Assembly (NCBI GenBank): GCA_020719045.1
Contig: DYQY01000015.1
Location: 1 to 19,535 of the forward strand
Reading direction: 5' to 3'
DNA length: 19,535 nt
Origin: Candidatus Termititenax sp.
Lineage (GTDB): Bacteria > Margulisbacteria > Riflemargulisbacteria > GWF2-35-9 > DYQY01
In this document: piece after piece, positions 1 through 7,247 of the stretch
Layout of the letters: each line of letters starts with the position of its first letter
How positions within the stretch are numbered: position 1 is the stretch's first letter
The notes under the pieces: model-generated
What the model saw: only the letters and a program-made list of their open reading frames with translations
Databases searched by the model: none
What the model was told of the DNA's origin: nothing
Made by a program: the position numbers and the translations under genes

Positions 1-1
1 A

Positions 2-481
2 AACTTTCCCTCCAGTAGGTTACCCCGTGGCAAGACCACAGGGAATATTTTCATTAAACATAATAATTATATTAAAATTCTTGAGAACACTGGCGTCACA
101 GTGATAAAAGGAAAATTCAAACAAGTTGAAAAGCAATGCCGAGCTACCTGCAAACAAATATACTCAACACATGAAGAAAAAGAAACAGACGTTAATATCG
201 CATTATATTTATTAAATGAAGCTTACAAAAATACTTTTGATAAAGCACTTATCATTTCTGGAGATAGTGACCTTTTGCCTGCTGTAAAATTAGTTAAAAC
301 ACTTTTTCCAAATAAAATAATAAGTGTAGTTGTCCCTAAGAATGGTAACACAATGCTTAATATAGGTGATAAAGGAACAAGTTGCCGTCTATCTGAAAAT
401 AATCTTAAAAACAGTCTGATTGAAAACCCTTACAAACTTAAAGATGGAACTTCTCTCCAAGCTCCTATTGGTTGGATTTAA
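2..481 (+). CDS. NYN-domain (DUF88-like) nuclease, 5' end missing
   Basis: The reading frame is open without a stop from base 2, so the gene begins upstream of the window and the GTG at 101 is an internal codon. The piece visible from 101 is 126 residues. It has hallmarks of NYN/PIN-like putative ribonucleases: HEEKETDVNIAL, an acidic metal-site motif, and then ALIISGDSDLLPAVKLVK, the second acidic motif with the conserved SGDSD. A cysteine pair (C-RATC) precedes the first motif, as in relatives that may bind zinc there. The end, LKDGTSLQAPIGW, matches the usual C-terminus of this family, so the 3' end looks intact. The codons before 101 (reading NYIKILENTGV) also fit the family and support a true start outside the window. 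By family, such proteins are presumed RNA-cleaving enzymes; the substrate is unknown. It converges with the ribF operon across a 300-base gap. Confidence 0.8.
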   Translation, partial: NFPSSRLPRGKTTGNIFIKHNNYIKILENTGVTVIKGKFKQVEKQCRATCKQIYSTHEEKETDVNIALYLLNEAYKNTFDKALIISGDSDLLPAVKLVKTLFPNKIISVVVPKNGNTMLNIGDKGTSCRLSENNLKNSLIENPYKLKDGTSLQAPIGWI

Positions 482-781
482 TTCTCATATAACCAACATT
501 TTTCTGGTTTTGGTTTTTTGTGAATATCGGCCTAATAGGTCTAATAGACAAAAATCCTTAATAAGTGGGTTTGTAATTATGACTTCCTATTCCTTAAATA
601 CATTTTTCGTATTTGATTAAACGAGTGCGGAACCTGAGCAAGATGCCTTTGTAGTAATTTTCAAGCATTTAGCTCCACGCAGTGGTGCGAAGAAAATTAC
701 CCAAAAGTCACGCAGAGAATTGGAGCACTCTTGATTTTTGGTTACTTTTAATGAGCCATGTTAGTCCACTAGCTAATAAAA
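482..781. other. 300-base gap between convergent genes, structured and locally GC-rich
   Basis: No convincing gene lies here. About 620-735 is clearly richer in G+C than its surroundings and full of inverted repeats. The minus strand across about 620-760 is open for some 47 codons but has no start codon or ribosome binding site. The segment may be a remnant of a dispersed repeat or lost gene. A 6-bp inverted repeat (GCTAAT at 772-777, ATTAGC at 781-786) overlaps the ribF stop codon but has no following T-run on the minus strand, so I do not call it a terminator. Confidence 0.5.
654..700. repeat. Inverted repeat with nested hairpin
   Basis: GTAATTTTC at 654-662 is perfectly complementary to GAAAATTAC at 692-700. 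The 29-base interior holds a second small hairpin, CCAC (675-678) with GTGG (682-685). Just outside, CCAAAAG at 701-707 can partly pair with TTTTTGG at 735-741. There is no T-run typical of an intrinsic terminator on either side. Function is unknown; it could be a repeat element or an RNA structure at the 3' ends of the two convergent transcripts. Confidence 0.55.
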
Positions 782-1660
782 TTAGCCTACAGCCTGAACA
801 TCAATAGCTATCTGGCTCTTCAATTCTTCATGAGAAGCAAACTTTTGAGAGTGACGCAAAAACCTTAAAAAGACTAACTTAACTTTCTGACCATATAATT
901 CACCAGAGAAATTAATTAGAAAAGCTTCTAGTTCTAATTTACCTTCTCTGTCAAGCAAACTTATTGCTACCTTATATTCACGGTTATCACTTAAAAACAC
1001 CTTTCCAGCATACACACCAGGGACAGGGAGTTGCTTCCTTTCATCTATAACTAGATTAATAGTTGGAAAGCCCAATGTTCTTCCAAAGCCTTTACCTTTA
1101 ACTACTTCTGAAATACAAAAAAACTCATATCCCAGCATATGATTAGCTTGAGTTAACCTACCGGCAACAAGATGGTCACGAACTGAAGTGCTTTTGGCAA
1201 TGTCGCCATCAACTAAAACAGGGGGGATTACTATAAGCTTAGTATTCAATTTTCTTTTAAGGATATATTGCTCTATTTCAATAACTCCACCCTCGAGTCT
1301 TCTTCCAAAACAAAAATCCCATCCAACAACTATCTTCTTTGGAGTAAATGTTTCCTCAATAAACTTCATAAAATTATCAGCTGATTGTGCTGCAAACCTT
1401 TTATCAAACTCAACAAAAATAAAATTATTATACAGGCTCCTCTTTTCTTCCATTACTGTTAAGCATTTAATATCTTTTGAAAACAAGGTCTTTGGTAATG
1501 GCCAAAAAGCAAGCGCATAATCTGCCTTCTTAAGTAACTCCATATGTCCTAAGTGACAACCATCAAACGCACCGATTGCAATAGATTTACCTCTAATTTT
1601 AGCTAAATCTAAGTCTGGGTTGTACTTACTTAACAGCTTTATATACTGCTCTTCACTCAT
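782..1660 (-). CDS. ribF: Bifunctional riboflavin kinase / FAD synthetase RibF
   Basis: RibF phosphorylates riboflavin to FMN and adenylates FMN to FAD in the cytoplasm. The N-terminal nucleotidyltransferase half shows AIGAFDGCHLGH (about residues 28-39) and KSTSVR (about 156-161, the ISSTxIR-type motif). The C-terminal riboflavin kinase half shows GKGFGRTLGFPTIN (about 189-202), with PTIN in place of the common PTAN, then PVPGVYAG and LYGQKVKL. The start is chosen at 1660 (MSEEQYIK), giving 292 residues. An in-frame ATG at 1675 exists, but AGGAG at 1672-1668 lies seven bases before the 1660 ATG and would sit inside the longer reading. The gene overlaps the truB stop by 8 bases, so it is probably translationally coupled as the last gene of the nusA operon. 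Identification is firm; only the start is a choice. Confidence 0.95.
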   Translation of the reverse strand: MSEEQYIKLLSKYNPDLDLAKIRGKSIAIGAFDGCHLGHMELLKKADYALAFWPLPKTLFSKDIKCLTVMEEKRSLYNNFIFVEFDKRFAAQSADNFMKFIEETFTPKKIVVGWDFCFGRRLEGGVIEIEQYILKRKLNTKLIVIPPVLVDGDIAKSTSVRDHLVAGRLTQANHMLGYEFFCISEVVKGKGFGRTLGFPTINLVIDERKQLPVPGVYAGKVFLSDNREYKVAISLLDREGKLELEAFLINFSGELYGQKVKLVFLRFLRHSQKFASHEELKSQIAIDVQAVG

Positions 1661-2339
1661 TCTTTTTCTCCTCATAATAGGAAGTCAGCTCTTTAGAGTC
1701 CTTAAGCAAAAAATCCCCAACAGCTGTCCTTACTAGTTTACTACAAACACCCACTGTTCCCAAAGCAACACCCAAATCATACGCTAACGAACGAACATAT
1801 GTACCTTTAGATACTTTTGCCCTAAAACAGGCTTTCGGATACTCTGCTTCTTCATAACTTAATAGCTCAAATTCATATATCGTAACAGCTCGAGACTTAA
1901 TCTCTACTTCAATCCCTGCTCTTGCATATTCATATAATTTCTTACCGTCTTTTTTAATTGCCGAATACTTTGGAGGGAACTGATCTATCTGCCCCACAAA
2001 CTTTTTCATAGCTTCTTCTATCTTTTCTTTTGTTATACCAACTGGTGGCACTTGGCTAACTACCTCACCTGCTAAATCATGACTTTCTGTCTCAATGCCA
2101 AAAGTTACTTCAAACTCATATTCCTTATCCACACCAGAAAGTTCTGTTAACTTCTTAGTAAACGCTTTGCCTACCGCGACCACTAATACACCAGTTGCTA
2201 GTGGATCTAACGTGCCTGCATGCCCAATCTTCTTCTCGTTGGCAATATGCTTGAATTTATTCACAACATCAAATGATGTCCAGTCTTTTGGCTTATTTAT
2301 ATTATAAAATCCATGTGGAATTTTAGGTTTATCTTGCAT
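1653..2339 (-). CDS. truB: tRNA pseudouridine(55) synthase TruB
   Basis: TruB isomerises U55 in the T-loop of tRNAs to pseudouridine. The 228-residue protein shows the N-terminal GFYNINKPKDWTS, the catalytic block GHAGTLDPLATGVL with the nucleophilic aspartate at residue 45, KYSAIKKDGKKLYEYARAG, and the SKGTYVRSLAYDLG motif. It is shorter than E. coli TruB and appears to lack a full C-terminal PUA domain, as in many compact bacterial versions. Its ATG overlaps the upstream nrnA stop as TAATG, so translation is likely coupled; the Shine-Dalgarno sequence is weak. The TGA stop lies inside the start of ribF. Confidence 0.96.
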   Translation of the reverse strand: MQDKPKIPHGFYNINKPKDWTSFDVVNKFKHIANEKKIGHAGTLDPLATGVLVVAVGKAFTKKLTELSGVDKEYEFEVTFGIETESHDLAGEVVSQVPPVGITKEKIEEAMKKFVGQIDQFPPKYSAIKKDGKKLYEYARAGIEVEIKSRAVTIYEFELLSYEEAEYPKACFRAKVSKGTYVRSLAYDLGVALGTVGVCSKLVRTAVGDFLLKDSKELTSYYEEKKNE

Positions 2340-3304
2340 TAAAAATTCTCTGAGTACTCTTTAACAATCTTTCTAATTTCTGCAATTTGTTTTGTTAAGT
2401 CAGTTAAAGGCAAAGTAGCTCCAGATGCTCCAGGATGACCACCGCCACCAAACTTACCAGCTAGTTCTCTAACGCTAACTGTTTTATCTTTAGAACGAAA
2501 ACTTATCTTAACCATGTTATCAACACGCCTAGCCAAAACAGCTACTTTTACGCCCTTGATAGCTCTTATCTGGTCAATAAGACCCTCTGTTAAAGTAGCA
2601 TTATCTTCAATATACGAAAAAGCCACACCATTGCCAAAAAATTCTACATTGGCAATTGCTTTACCTAACAGCTGTAATTTAGATAAGGTTACTTCCTCAT
2701 ATAAACCTTGCACAATCTTAAAATATTCTTCCATACCACAGATATCGACTATCTTTGCCACGATTGCAAAAAGTTCAGGATGAGTATTAACGTATTGAAA
2801 CCTACCAGTATCAGCCAAAATAGCAGTCATAGTAGCTTTAGCTGTAACCGCATCCATTTGCCAACCCAACTCCTTATATATATTATAAACAACCTCACCT
2901 GTAGCTGCTGCCTCTTTAACAATATTCAATGCACCAAAAAAATTATTGTCACCATGATGGTCAACGTTTACAACCGTTTTGTATAAAGATACTTGGCCCT
3001 GTAGCGGTCCCATTCTTTCAGGGTTACTACAATCTAAAACAACAAGCAAATCTGCACCGTATGCAGTAATATCTTCTACCTTAAGTCTATTCTTTGAATT
3101 AACTGGAAGTAACTCGTTCCATAATTCTTCATCAAAATTACTAAAACAAAAACGATAGTCTTTGCCTAATGAAGATAAGTAGCCACTAAACGAATATAAG
3201 GAACCAACTGCGTCTCCATCTGGGAAATCATGAGTTAAAAGCAAAATCTTGTTAGAATTAGAAATAACATTTACTAACTCAACTATCTCTTGTTTCTGAA
3301 TCAC
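2339..3304 (-). CDS. nrnA: DHH-family oligoribonuclease / PAP phosphatase NrnA
   Basis: This is a DHH/DHHA1 phosphoesterase of the NrnA type, which degrades nanoRNA from the RNA tail of mRNA decay and dephosphorylates 3'-phosphoadenosine 5'-phosphate. The 321 residues contain the metal motifs in order: LTHDFPDGDAVGS (H25, D29, D31), VVLDCSNPER (D91), NVDHHGDN (D115, H116, H117) and ADTGRFQYVNT (D165). Near the end is the DHHA1 substrate motif GGGGHPGASGATL (286 onward). The start is a GTG overlapping the rbfA stop as TAGTG, preceded by GAGGAG. This position between rbfA and truB is common in Gram-positive and other bacteria. Confidence 0.93.
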   Translation of the reverse strand: MIQKQEIVELVNVISNSNKILLLTHDFPDGDAVGSLYSFSGYLSSLGKDYRFCFSNFDEELWNELLPVNSKNRLKVEDITAYGADLLVVLDCSNPERMGPLQGQVSLYKTVVNVDHHGDNNFFGALNIVKEAAATGEVVYNIYKELGWQMDAVTAKATMTAILADTGRFQYVNTHPELFAIVAKIVDICGMEEYFKIVQGLYEEVTLSKLQLLGKAIANVEFFGNGVAFSYIEDNATLTEGLIDQIRAIKGVKVAVLARRVDNMVKISFRSKDKTVSVRELAGKFGGGGHPGASGATLPLTDLTKQIAEIRKIVKEYSENF

Positions 3305-3660
3305 TACTTGTTCTCCTCTTGATTCTCCTCTGGAACATCTAAGGCATTAATTTTCTCTATCAAATCTGCCCCATTTTTAATGGACTCATCCATCACAAAT
3401 ATTAACTCAGGCACTTTCCTTAATTTAAGTTGTTTTGATAATCTGCTACGGATAAAGCCTTTTGCATTGAGTATCCGTTCAAAGTCTTTATTATGATTCT
3501 TGGAAAAAAAACTTAAATATATTTTAGCAAAAGACATGTCTCTAGTTAAATCAACATGAGGGATACTAAATAGGGTGACTCTCTCTTTAAGCTCTTTGCT
3601 AATAACTTCTGAAACTATGCTTTTGATGTCTTCAGCTACACGAAGGTGTCTTTCAACCAT
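3304..3660 (-). CDS. rbfA: 30S ribosome-binding factor RbfA
   Basis: RbfA is a KH-type protein that binds immature 30S subunits and helps 16S rRNA 5'-end processing and late small-subunit assembly. The 118 residues match the family in length and pattern: an N-terminal helix RHLRVAEDIKSIVSEVI, a middle strand FAKIYLSFF and the typical end RKVPELIFVMDESIKNGADL. A short acidic tail (PEENQEENK) follows. The gene starts 4 bases after infB with little Shine-Dalgarno signal, so it probably depends on ribosomes finishing infB. Its TAG stop overlaps the nrnA start by one base. Confidence 0.93.
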   Translation of the reverse strand: MVERHLRVAEDIKSIVSEVISKELKERVTLFSIPHVDLTRDMSFAKIYLSFFSKNHNKDFERILNAKGFIRSRLSKQLKLRKVPELIFVMDESIKNGADLIEKINALDVPEENQEENK

Positions 3661-3664
3661 AATA

Positions 3665-5710
3665 TTATTTAGGTTTTACCTCTTTAAGTGTAAATACCTT
3701 AATTAAATCGCCTTCAACATAATCCTCAAAACCGTCAATAACAATACCACACTCAAACCCACTAGATACTTCTCTTGCATCATCCTTAAACCTCTTAAGT
3801 GAATCTAAGCTTCCATCATATATCATAGTATTTCCACGATATATTTCTATATCATTTCCTTTTACTACTTTACCTTCAGTAATAAAACAACCTGCAATTG
3901 CTCCAACTTTAGAGAATTTAAAAAGTTGCCTAACTTCAGCAGTACCTGTAAGTTCCTTTTGATATACTGGCTTTATCATACCTTTTGCGGTAGACTCTAT
4001 GTCTTCTAACATTTTGTAGATAATACTGTATAGCTTAACAACTACACCGTCATCTTCTGCCTTGTTCTTTATCTCAACTGGGATACCAACATGGAAACCC
4101 ATAAGTATTGCACTGGAAGCATTTGCTAACATAACATCAGATTCCGTAATAAGACCTATTGCACTATGTACAACATGGATATTTGCGTCTTTAACATCAA
4201 TCTTATTAATTGAACCAATTATTGCTTCCAAAGAACCTTGAGCGTCTGCTTTAATAATCAAATTCAAGGTAGTCATTTCTCCAGCATTAATCTTTCTGGA
4301 GAACTCATCTAAACTAACGGTCTTCTTCTGTTGACGCTTAAGATCAATAAGCTCATCAGCACGACTAGTAGCTATTTTCTTTGCTTCCTTATCAGAAGTT
4401 ACGACCTGCATAACATCTCCAACACCAGGAACATCAGAAAGACCCAGAATCATTACTGGAGTAGATGGACCTGCTTCCTTAATTTTATTACCAGCATCAT
4501 CAATAAGTGCTCTTATTTTCCCATGTACTGGACCTATAACAAATGGATTACCCACCCTTAACGTTCCACTCTTAACTAGTACAGTAGCAATTGGCCCTGT
4601 ATTTTTAGACAAATTAGATTCAAGAATAATTCCTGTAGCTTTCTTGTGTGGATTAGCTTTTAATTCTTCAGTTTCTGCAACCAAAAGAACCATTTCTAAA
4701 AACTCTTCGATACCTATTCTTTCTTTTGCAGAAATGTTTACAAATATTGTTTTGCCACCCCATTCTTCAGGAATAAGGTCATAATCAGCAAGTTGTTGTT
4801 TAACCCTGTCAGGATTAGCGTCTGGTTTATCTATTTTATTAATTGCTACAATAATTGGTACTTTTGCAGACTGTGCATGATGAATTGCTTCCTTTGTCTG
4901 AGGCATAACTCCATCATCTGCAGCTACCACAAGAATAACAACATCAGTAACATTCGCACCTCTAGCACGAATCTCGGTGAAAGCCTCGTGACCTGGAGTA
5001 TCAATAAAAGTAATCTTTTTATGATTTACTTCAACTTGATAGGCACCAATATGCTGGGTTATTCCACCAGCTTCACCATCTACAACGTTTGTTTTTCTAA
5101 TTGCATCAAGTAGCTTTGTTTTACCATGGTCAACGTGACCCATAACAGTAACCACTGGTGGTCTTTCTTTCAAAAATCTTTCATCTTCATCTATCTCTGA
5201 AAGGTAAATTTCTTCTCTTCTTTGTTGTTTCTTCTGTGAAACATCAGAACTCTTTTGTTCAAGAACAATGTTATATTCCTGAGCAATCTCTGACGCTAAT
5301 TCTAAATCAATACTTTGATTAAGGTTAAGCATCATCCCTTTTTGTAAAATCAAGGTCATTACTTGTTTTAAAGGAATATTTATAAGGTCACAAAAATCTT
5401 TTACAGTAATTGTGTCAGAGTTAATATGAACAATTTTTATTTCTACTTCTTCAGCAACTTCTTCTTTGCTAGAATTCTTCTTTGTTTCTTCTACTTCTAT
5501 TGGTTGTGGTTGCTCAGGGATTATTATTTCTTCTTTTGACTCTTCTACTTTTGGCTTCTCTAAATCTTCAAGATACTTGATTACTTTTTTGATATCGTCC
5601 TCGCTAAGCACAGAGGCATGACTCTTTACATCTACACCAACTTTTGACAAAACACCTAATAGTGCCTTATTTGTTAGTTCTAATTCTTTAGCTACCTCAT
5701 GTACTCTCAC
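3665..5710 (-). CDS. infB: Translation initiation factor IF-2
   Basis: IF-2 is the GTPase that brings initiator fMet-tRNA to the 30S subunit and drives 50S joining. GTPase motifs are clear: GHVDHGKT (about residues 191-198), GITQHIGAYQV, DTPGHEAF (about 237-244) and NKID (about 291-294). Domains II-IV follow to the end. The N-terminal part holds two IF2_N-like modules (about 1-50 and 100-150) separated by a charged linker. The start is set at the GTG at 5710 (reading MRVHEVAKELELTNK) because AAGGAG lies five bases upstream and IF-2 proteins commonly begin with this motif. A longer open frame reaches 5764, but its first 18 codons do not resemble IF-2. Length is then 681 residues, on the short side for bacteria. 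It lies 114 bases after nusA; ylxR and ylxQ, often found there, are missing. Confidence 0.96.
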   Translation of the reverse strand: MRVHEVAKELELTNKALLGVLSKVGVDVKSHASVLSEDDIKKVIKYLEDLEKPKVEESKEEIIIPEQPQPIEVEETKKNSSKEEVAEEVEIKIVHINSDTITVKDFCDLINIPLKQVMTLILQKGMMLNLNQSIDLELASEIAQEYNIVLEQKSSDVSQKKQQRREEIYLSEIDEDERFLKERPPVVTVMGHVDHGKTKLLDAIRKTNVVDGEAGGITQHIGAYQVEVNHKKITFIDTPGHEAFTEIRARGANVTDVVILVVAADDGVMPQTKEAIHHAQSAKVPIIVAINKIDKPDANPDRVKQQLADYDLIPEEWGGKTIFVNISAKERIGIEEFLEMVLLVAETEELKANPHKKATGIILESNLSKNTGPIATVLVKSGTLRVGNPFVIGPVHGKIRALIDDAGNKIKEAGPSTPVMILGLSDVPGVGDVMQVVTSDKEAKKIATSRADELIDLKRQQKKTVSLDEFSRKINAGEMTTLNLIIKADAQGSLEAIIGSINKIDVKDANIHVVHSAIGLITESDVMLANASSAILMGFHVGIPVEIKNKAEDDGVVVKLYSIIYKMLEDIESTAKGMIKPVYQKELTGTAEVRQLFKFSKVGAIAGCFITEGKVVKGNDIEIYRGNTMIYDGSLDSLKRFKDDAREVSSGFECGIVIDGFEDYVEGDLIKVFTLKEVKPK

Positions 5711-5785
5711 AATAACTCCTTGCCTCTCCAACCTCACCTGGCGTAAAGCTGCTTTAATCTTCAAAACAAACTATCTCCACACGCC

Positions 5786-5807
5786 ACCCTCTCCTAAAAG
5801 AGAGGGT
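5786..5807. repeat. Perfect 8-bp hairpin in the nusA-infB spacer
   Basis: ACCCTCTC (5786-5793) and GAGAGGGT (5800-5807) are perfectly complementary with a 6-base loop. In the nusA-infB transcript this forms a GC-rich stem-loop, but no U-run follows in the direction of transcription, so it is not a typical terminator. It may be an RNA-processing or stability element, or a copy of a short dispersed palindrome. Confidence 0.6.
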
Positions 5808-5824
5808 TTATAAATCATAATTTC

Positions 5825-7123
5825 TTATAAACTCTCTTTAACCTTATCAAAAATCTCAACATCTATGTTGCTTGTAGAACTTTTAACCTTATGTCCTAGC
5901 TCTTCAAGCTTTGCCATAAAATCATTTACTTCCATTCCCAAACCTAGTGCTGCTTCATTTACCTTTATCTTCTTTGATTCTTCTTGCTCTTCTTTAACTT
6001 CAGCAACTGGTGCTTCAACGACTGCTGATGCATCAGGTTGAACACTGTTCTTTTCTGCCATCAACTTTTCTAGCAAGTTAGACTCCATGTCACCTTTTTT
6101 AGTTACATCAATGCTCCATCCTACCAATTTAGAAGCTAATCTTACATTTAATCCACCTTTACCAATTGCTAAAGATAATTGCTCATCATCAACTAGCGCT
6201 CTTGCTTTACGATCTGATTCACTAATAATCTCCACCTTAACAACAGTAGCTGGCTTAAGAGAATTAGCAATAAACACTTCTGGATCATCACTCCACTCAA
6301 CTATATCTATCTTCTCACCATTAATTTCTTTTAAAATCGTCTGAATTCTTGCACCCATTCTACCAACACAAGTTCCTACTGCGCCAACTTGCTCATCATT
6401 GGACTTAACAGCTATTTTCGTTCTATATCCAGCTTTTCTGGAAACTGCCTTTATCTCGATAACTCCTTGCCCAATTTCTGGAACTTCAAGTTCAAACATC
6501 TTCTTAACAAAACCTTCGTGAGATCTTGATACAATAACTTCTGGACCTCTGTTAGTTTTAACTATCTCAACAAAAAACAACTTTATCCTATCTTTAATTC
6601 TGTATTCTTCACCAGGAATCTGGTTTCTTACATCAAGGATAGCTTCTGTTCTACCAAGATTTATTAGATAATTCTTACCTTCTTTTCTCTGAACAACACC
6701 AATAATTAAGTTACCAATTCTGTCTTTATATTCTTCAAAAATTGAGTTCTTTTCGCTCTCAATAATTCTTTGCATAATCACTTGTTTAGCTTTCTGAGCA
6801 GCAATTCTGCCAAATTCTGGCGGATTAAAAGCAATCTCTAAATCCTGTCCGTTTTTTACTTTAGGATCATATTCCTTAGCTTCTTGAAGTGATATTTCAA
6901 ACATAGGATCTTCAACTGTCTTAACAACAGTTTTAGTCACAAATATCTGACCTTCTCCTTCTTTTTCATCCAAAACGGCTCTAAGATTCTCTTCTGTTCC
7001 ATGGTATCTTTTTGCTGCCATAACTAAAGCATCTCTAATAGCTTGCAAAACATCTTCCTTCGGGATACCTCTTTCAGCTTGTATCTGGTTTACTACTTCA
7101 TGCAAACCCGGTATTTTTATCAT
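5825..7123 (-). CDS. nusA: Transcription termination/antitermination factor NusA with IF2_N-like tail
   Basis: NusA binds RNA polymerase and nascent RNA and modulates pausing, termination and antitermination. The 432 residues show the RNAP-binding N-terminal domain (about 1-125, with PPEFGRIAAQKAKQVI at about 101-116), the S1 domain (about 135-200), KH1 with GRMGARI (254-260) and KH2 with AIGKGGLNVRLASKL (319-333). An acidic, Glu/Ala-rich linker (about 350-384) leads to a C-terminal module at about 386-432 that looks like an IF2_N domain: KIKVNEAALGLG, then LEELGHKVKSS. The start of this genome's own IF-2 has the parallel pattern RVHEVAKELEL, then VGVDVKSHAS. This is not the acidic-repeat C-terminus of E. 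coli NusA. AAGGAG lies 7 bases before the ATG. It is the first gene of the operon; the usual upstream rimP is absent and a terminator separates it from comEC. Confidence 0.95.
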   Translation of the reverse strand: MIKIPGLHEVVNQIQAERGIPKEDVLQAIRDALVMAAKRYHGTEENLRAVLDEKEGEGQIFVTKTVVKTVEDPMFEISLQEAKEYDPKVKNGQDLEIAFNPPEFGRIAAQKAKQVIMQRIIESEKNSIFEEYKDRIGNLIIGVVQRKEGKNYLINLGRTEAILDVRNQIPGEEYRIKDRIKLFFVEIVKTNRGPEVIVSRSHEGFVKKMFELEVPEIGQGVIEIKAVSRKAGYRTKIAVKSNDEQVGAVGTCVGRMGARIQTILKEINGEKIDIVEWSDDPEVFIANSLKPATVVKVEIISESDRKARALVDDEQLSLAIGKGGLNVRLASKLVGWSIDVTKKGDMESNLLEKLMAEKNSVQPDASAVVEAPVAEVKEEQEESKKIKVNEAALGLGMEVNDFMAKLEELGHKVKSSTSNIDVEIFDKVKESL

Positions 7124-7158
7124 TTCAATGCTCCTTATTTGTCTTTAATATGTCTTTA

Positions 7159-7190
7159 TAAAATAAAAAAAGTGGGAGAGCCCACCTTTT
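7159..7190 (-). terminator. Rho-independent terminator after comEC
   Basis: On the minus strand GTGGG (7185-7181), loop CTCT, CCCAC (7176-7172) is followed by TTTTTTTATTTT. Flanking A and T runs extend the stem to about 10 pairs. It sits about 60 bases past the comEC stop and about 35 bases before the nusA start, so it should separate comEC from the nusA operon. The A-rich upstream side could also give weak termination on the plus strand. Confidence 0.85.
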
Positions 7191-7247
7191 CTTACAGCTA
7201 AAATATTATATACCTATATAACATATCCTACAAGTTTACATTTATTT

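Noticed and set aside
101-481. GTG at 101 as the start of the NYN-domain gene
   Set aside because: The frame stays open to the window edge, and the upstream codons fit the family, so this is an internal codon of a truncated gene.
617-760. Possible minus-strand small protein in the gap before ribF
   Set aside because: The frame of about 47 codons has no start codon or ribosome binding site; it is more likely a repeat or remnant.
772-786. GCTAAT/ATTAGC hairpin as the ribF terminator
   Set aside because: It overlaps the stop codon, is AT-rich and only 6 bp, and has no T-run downstream on the minus strand.
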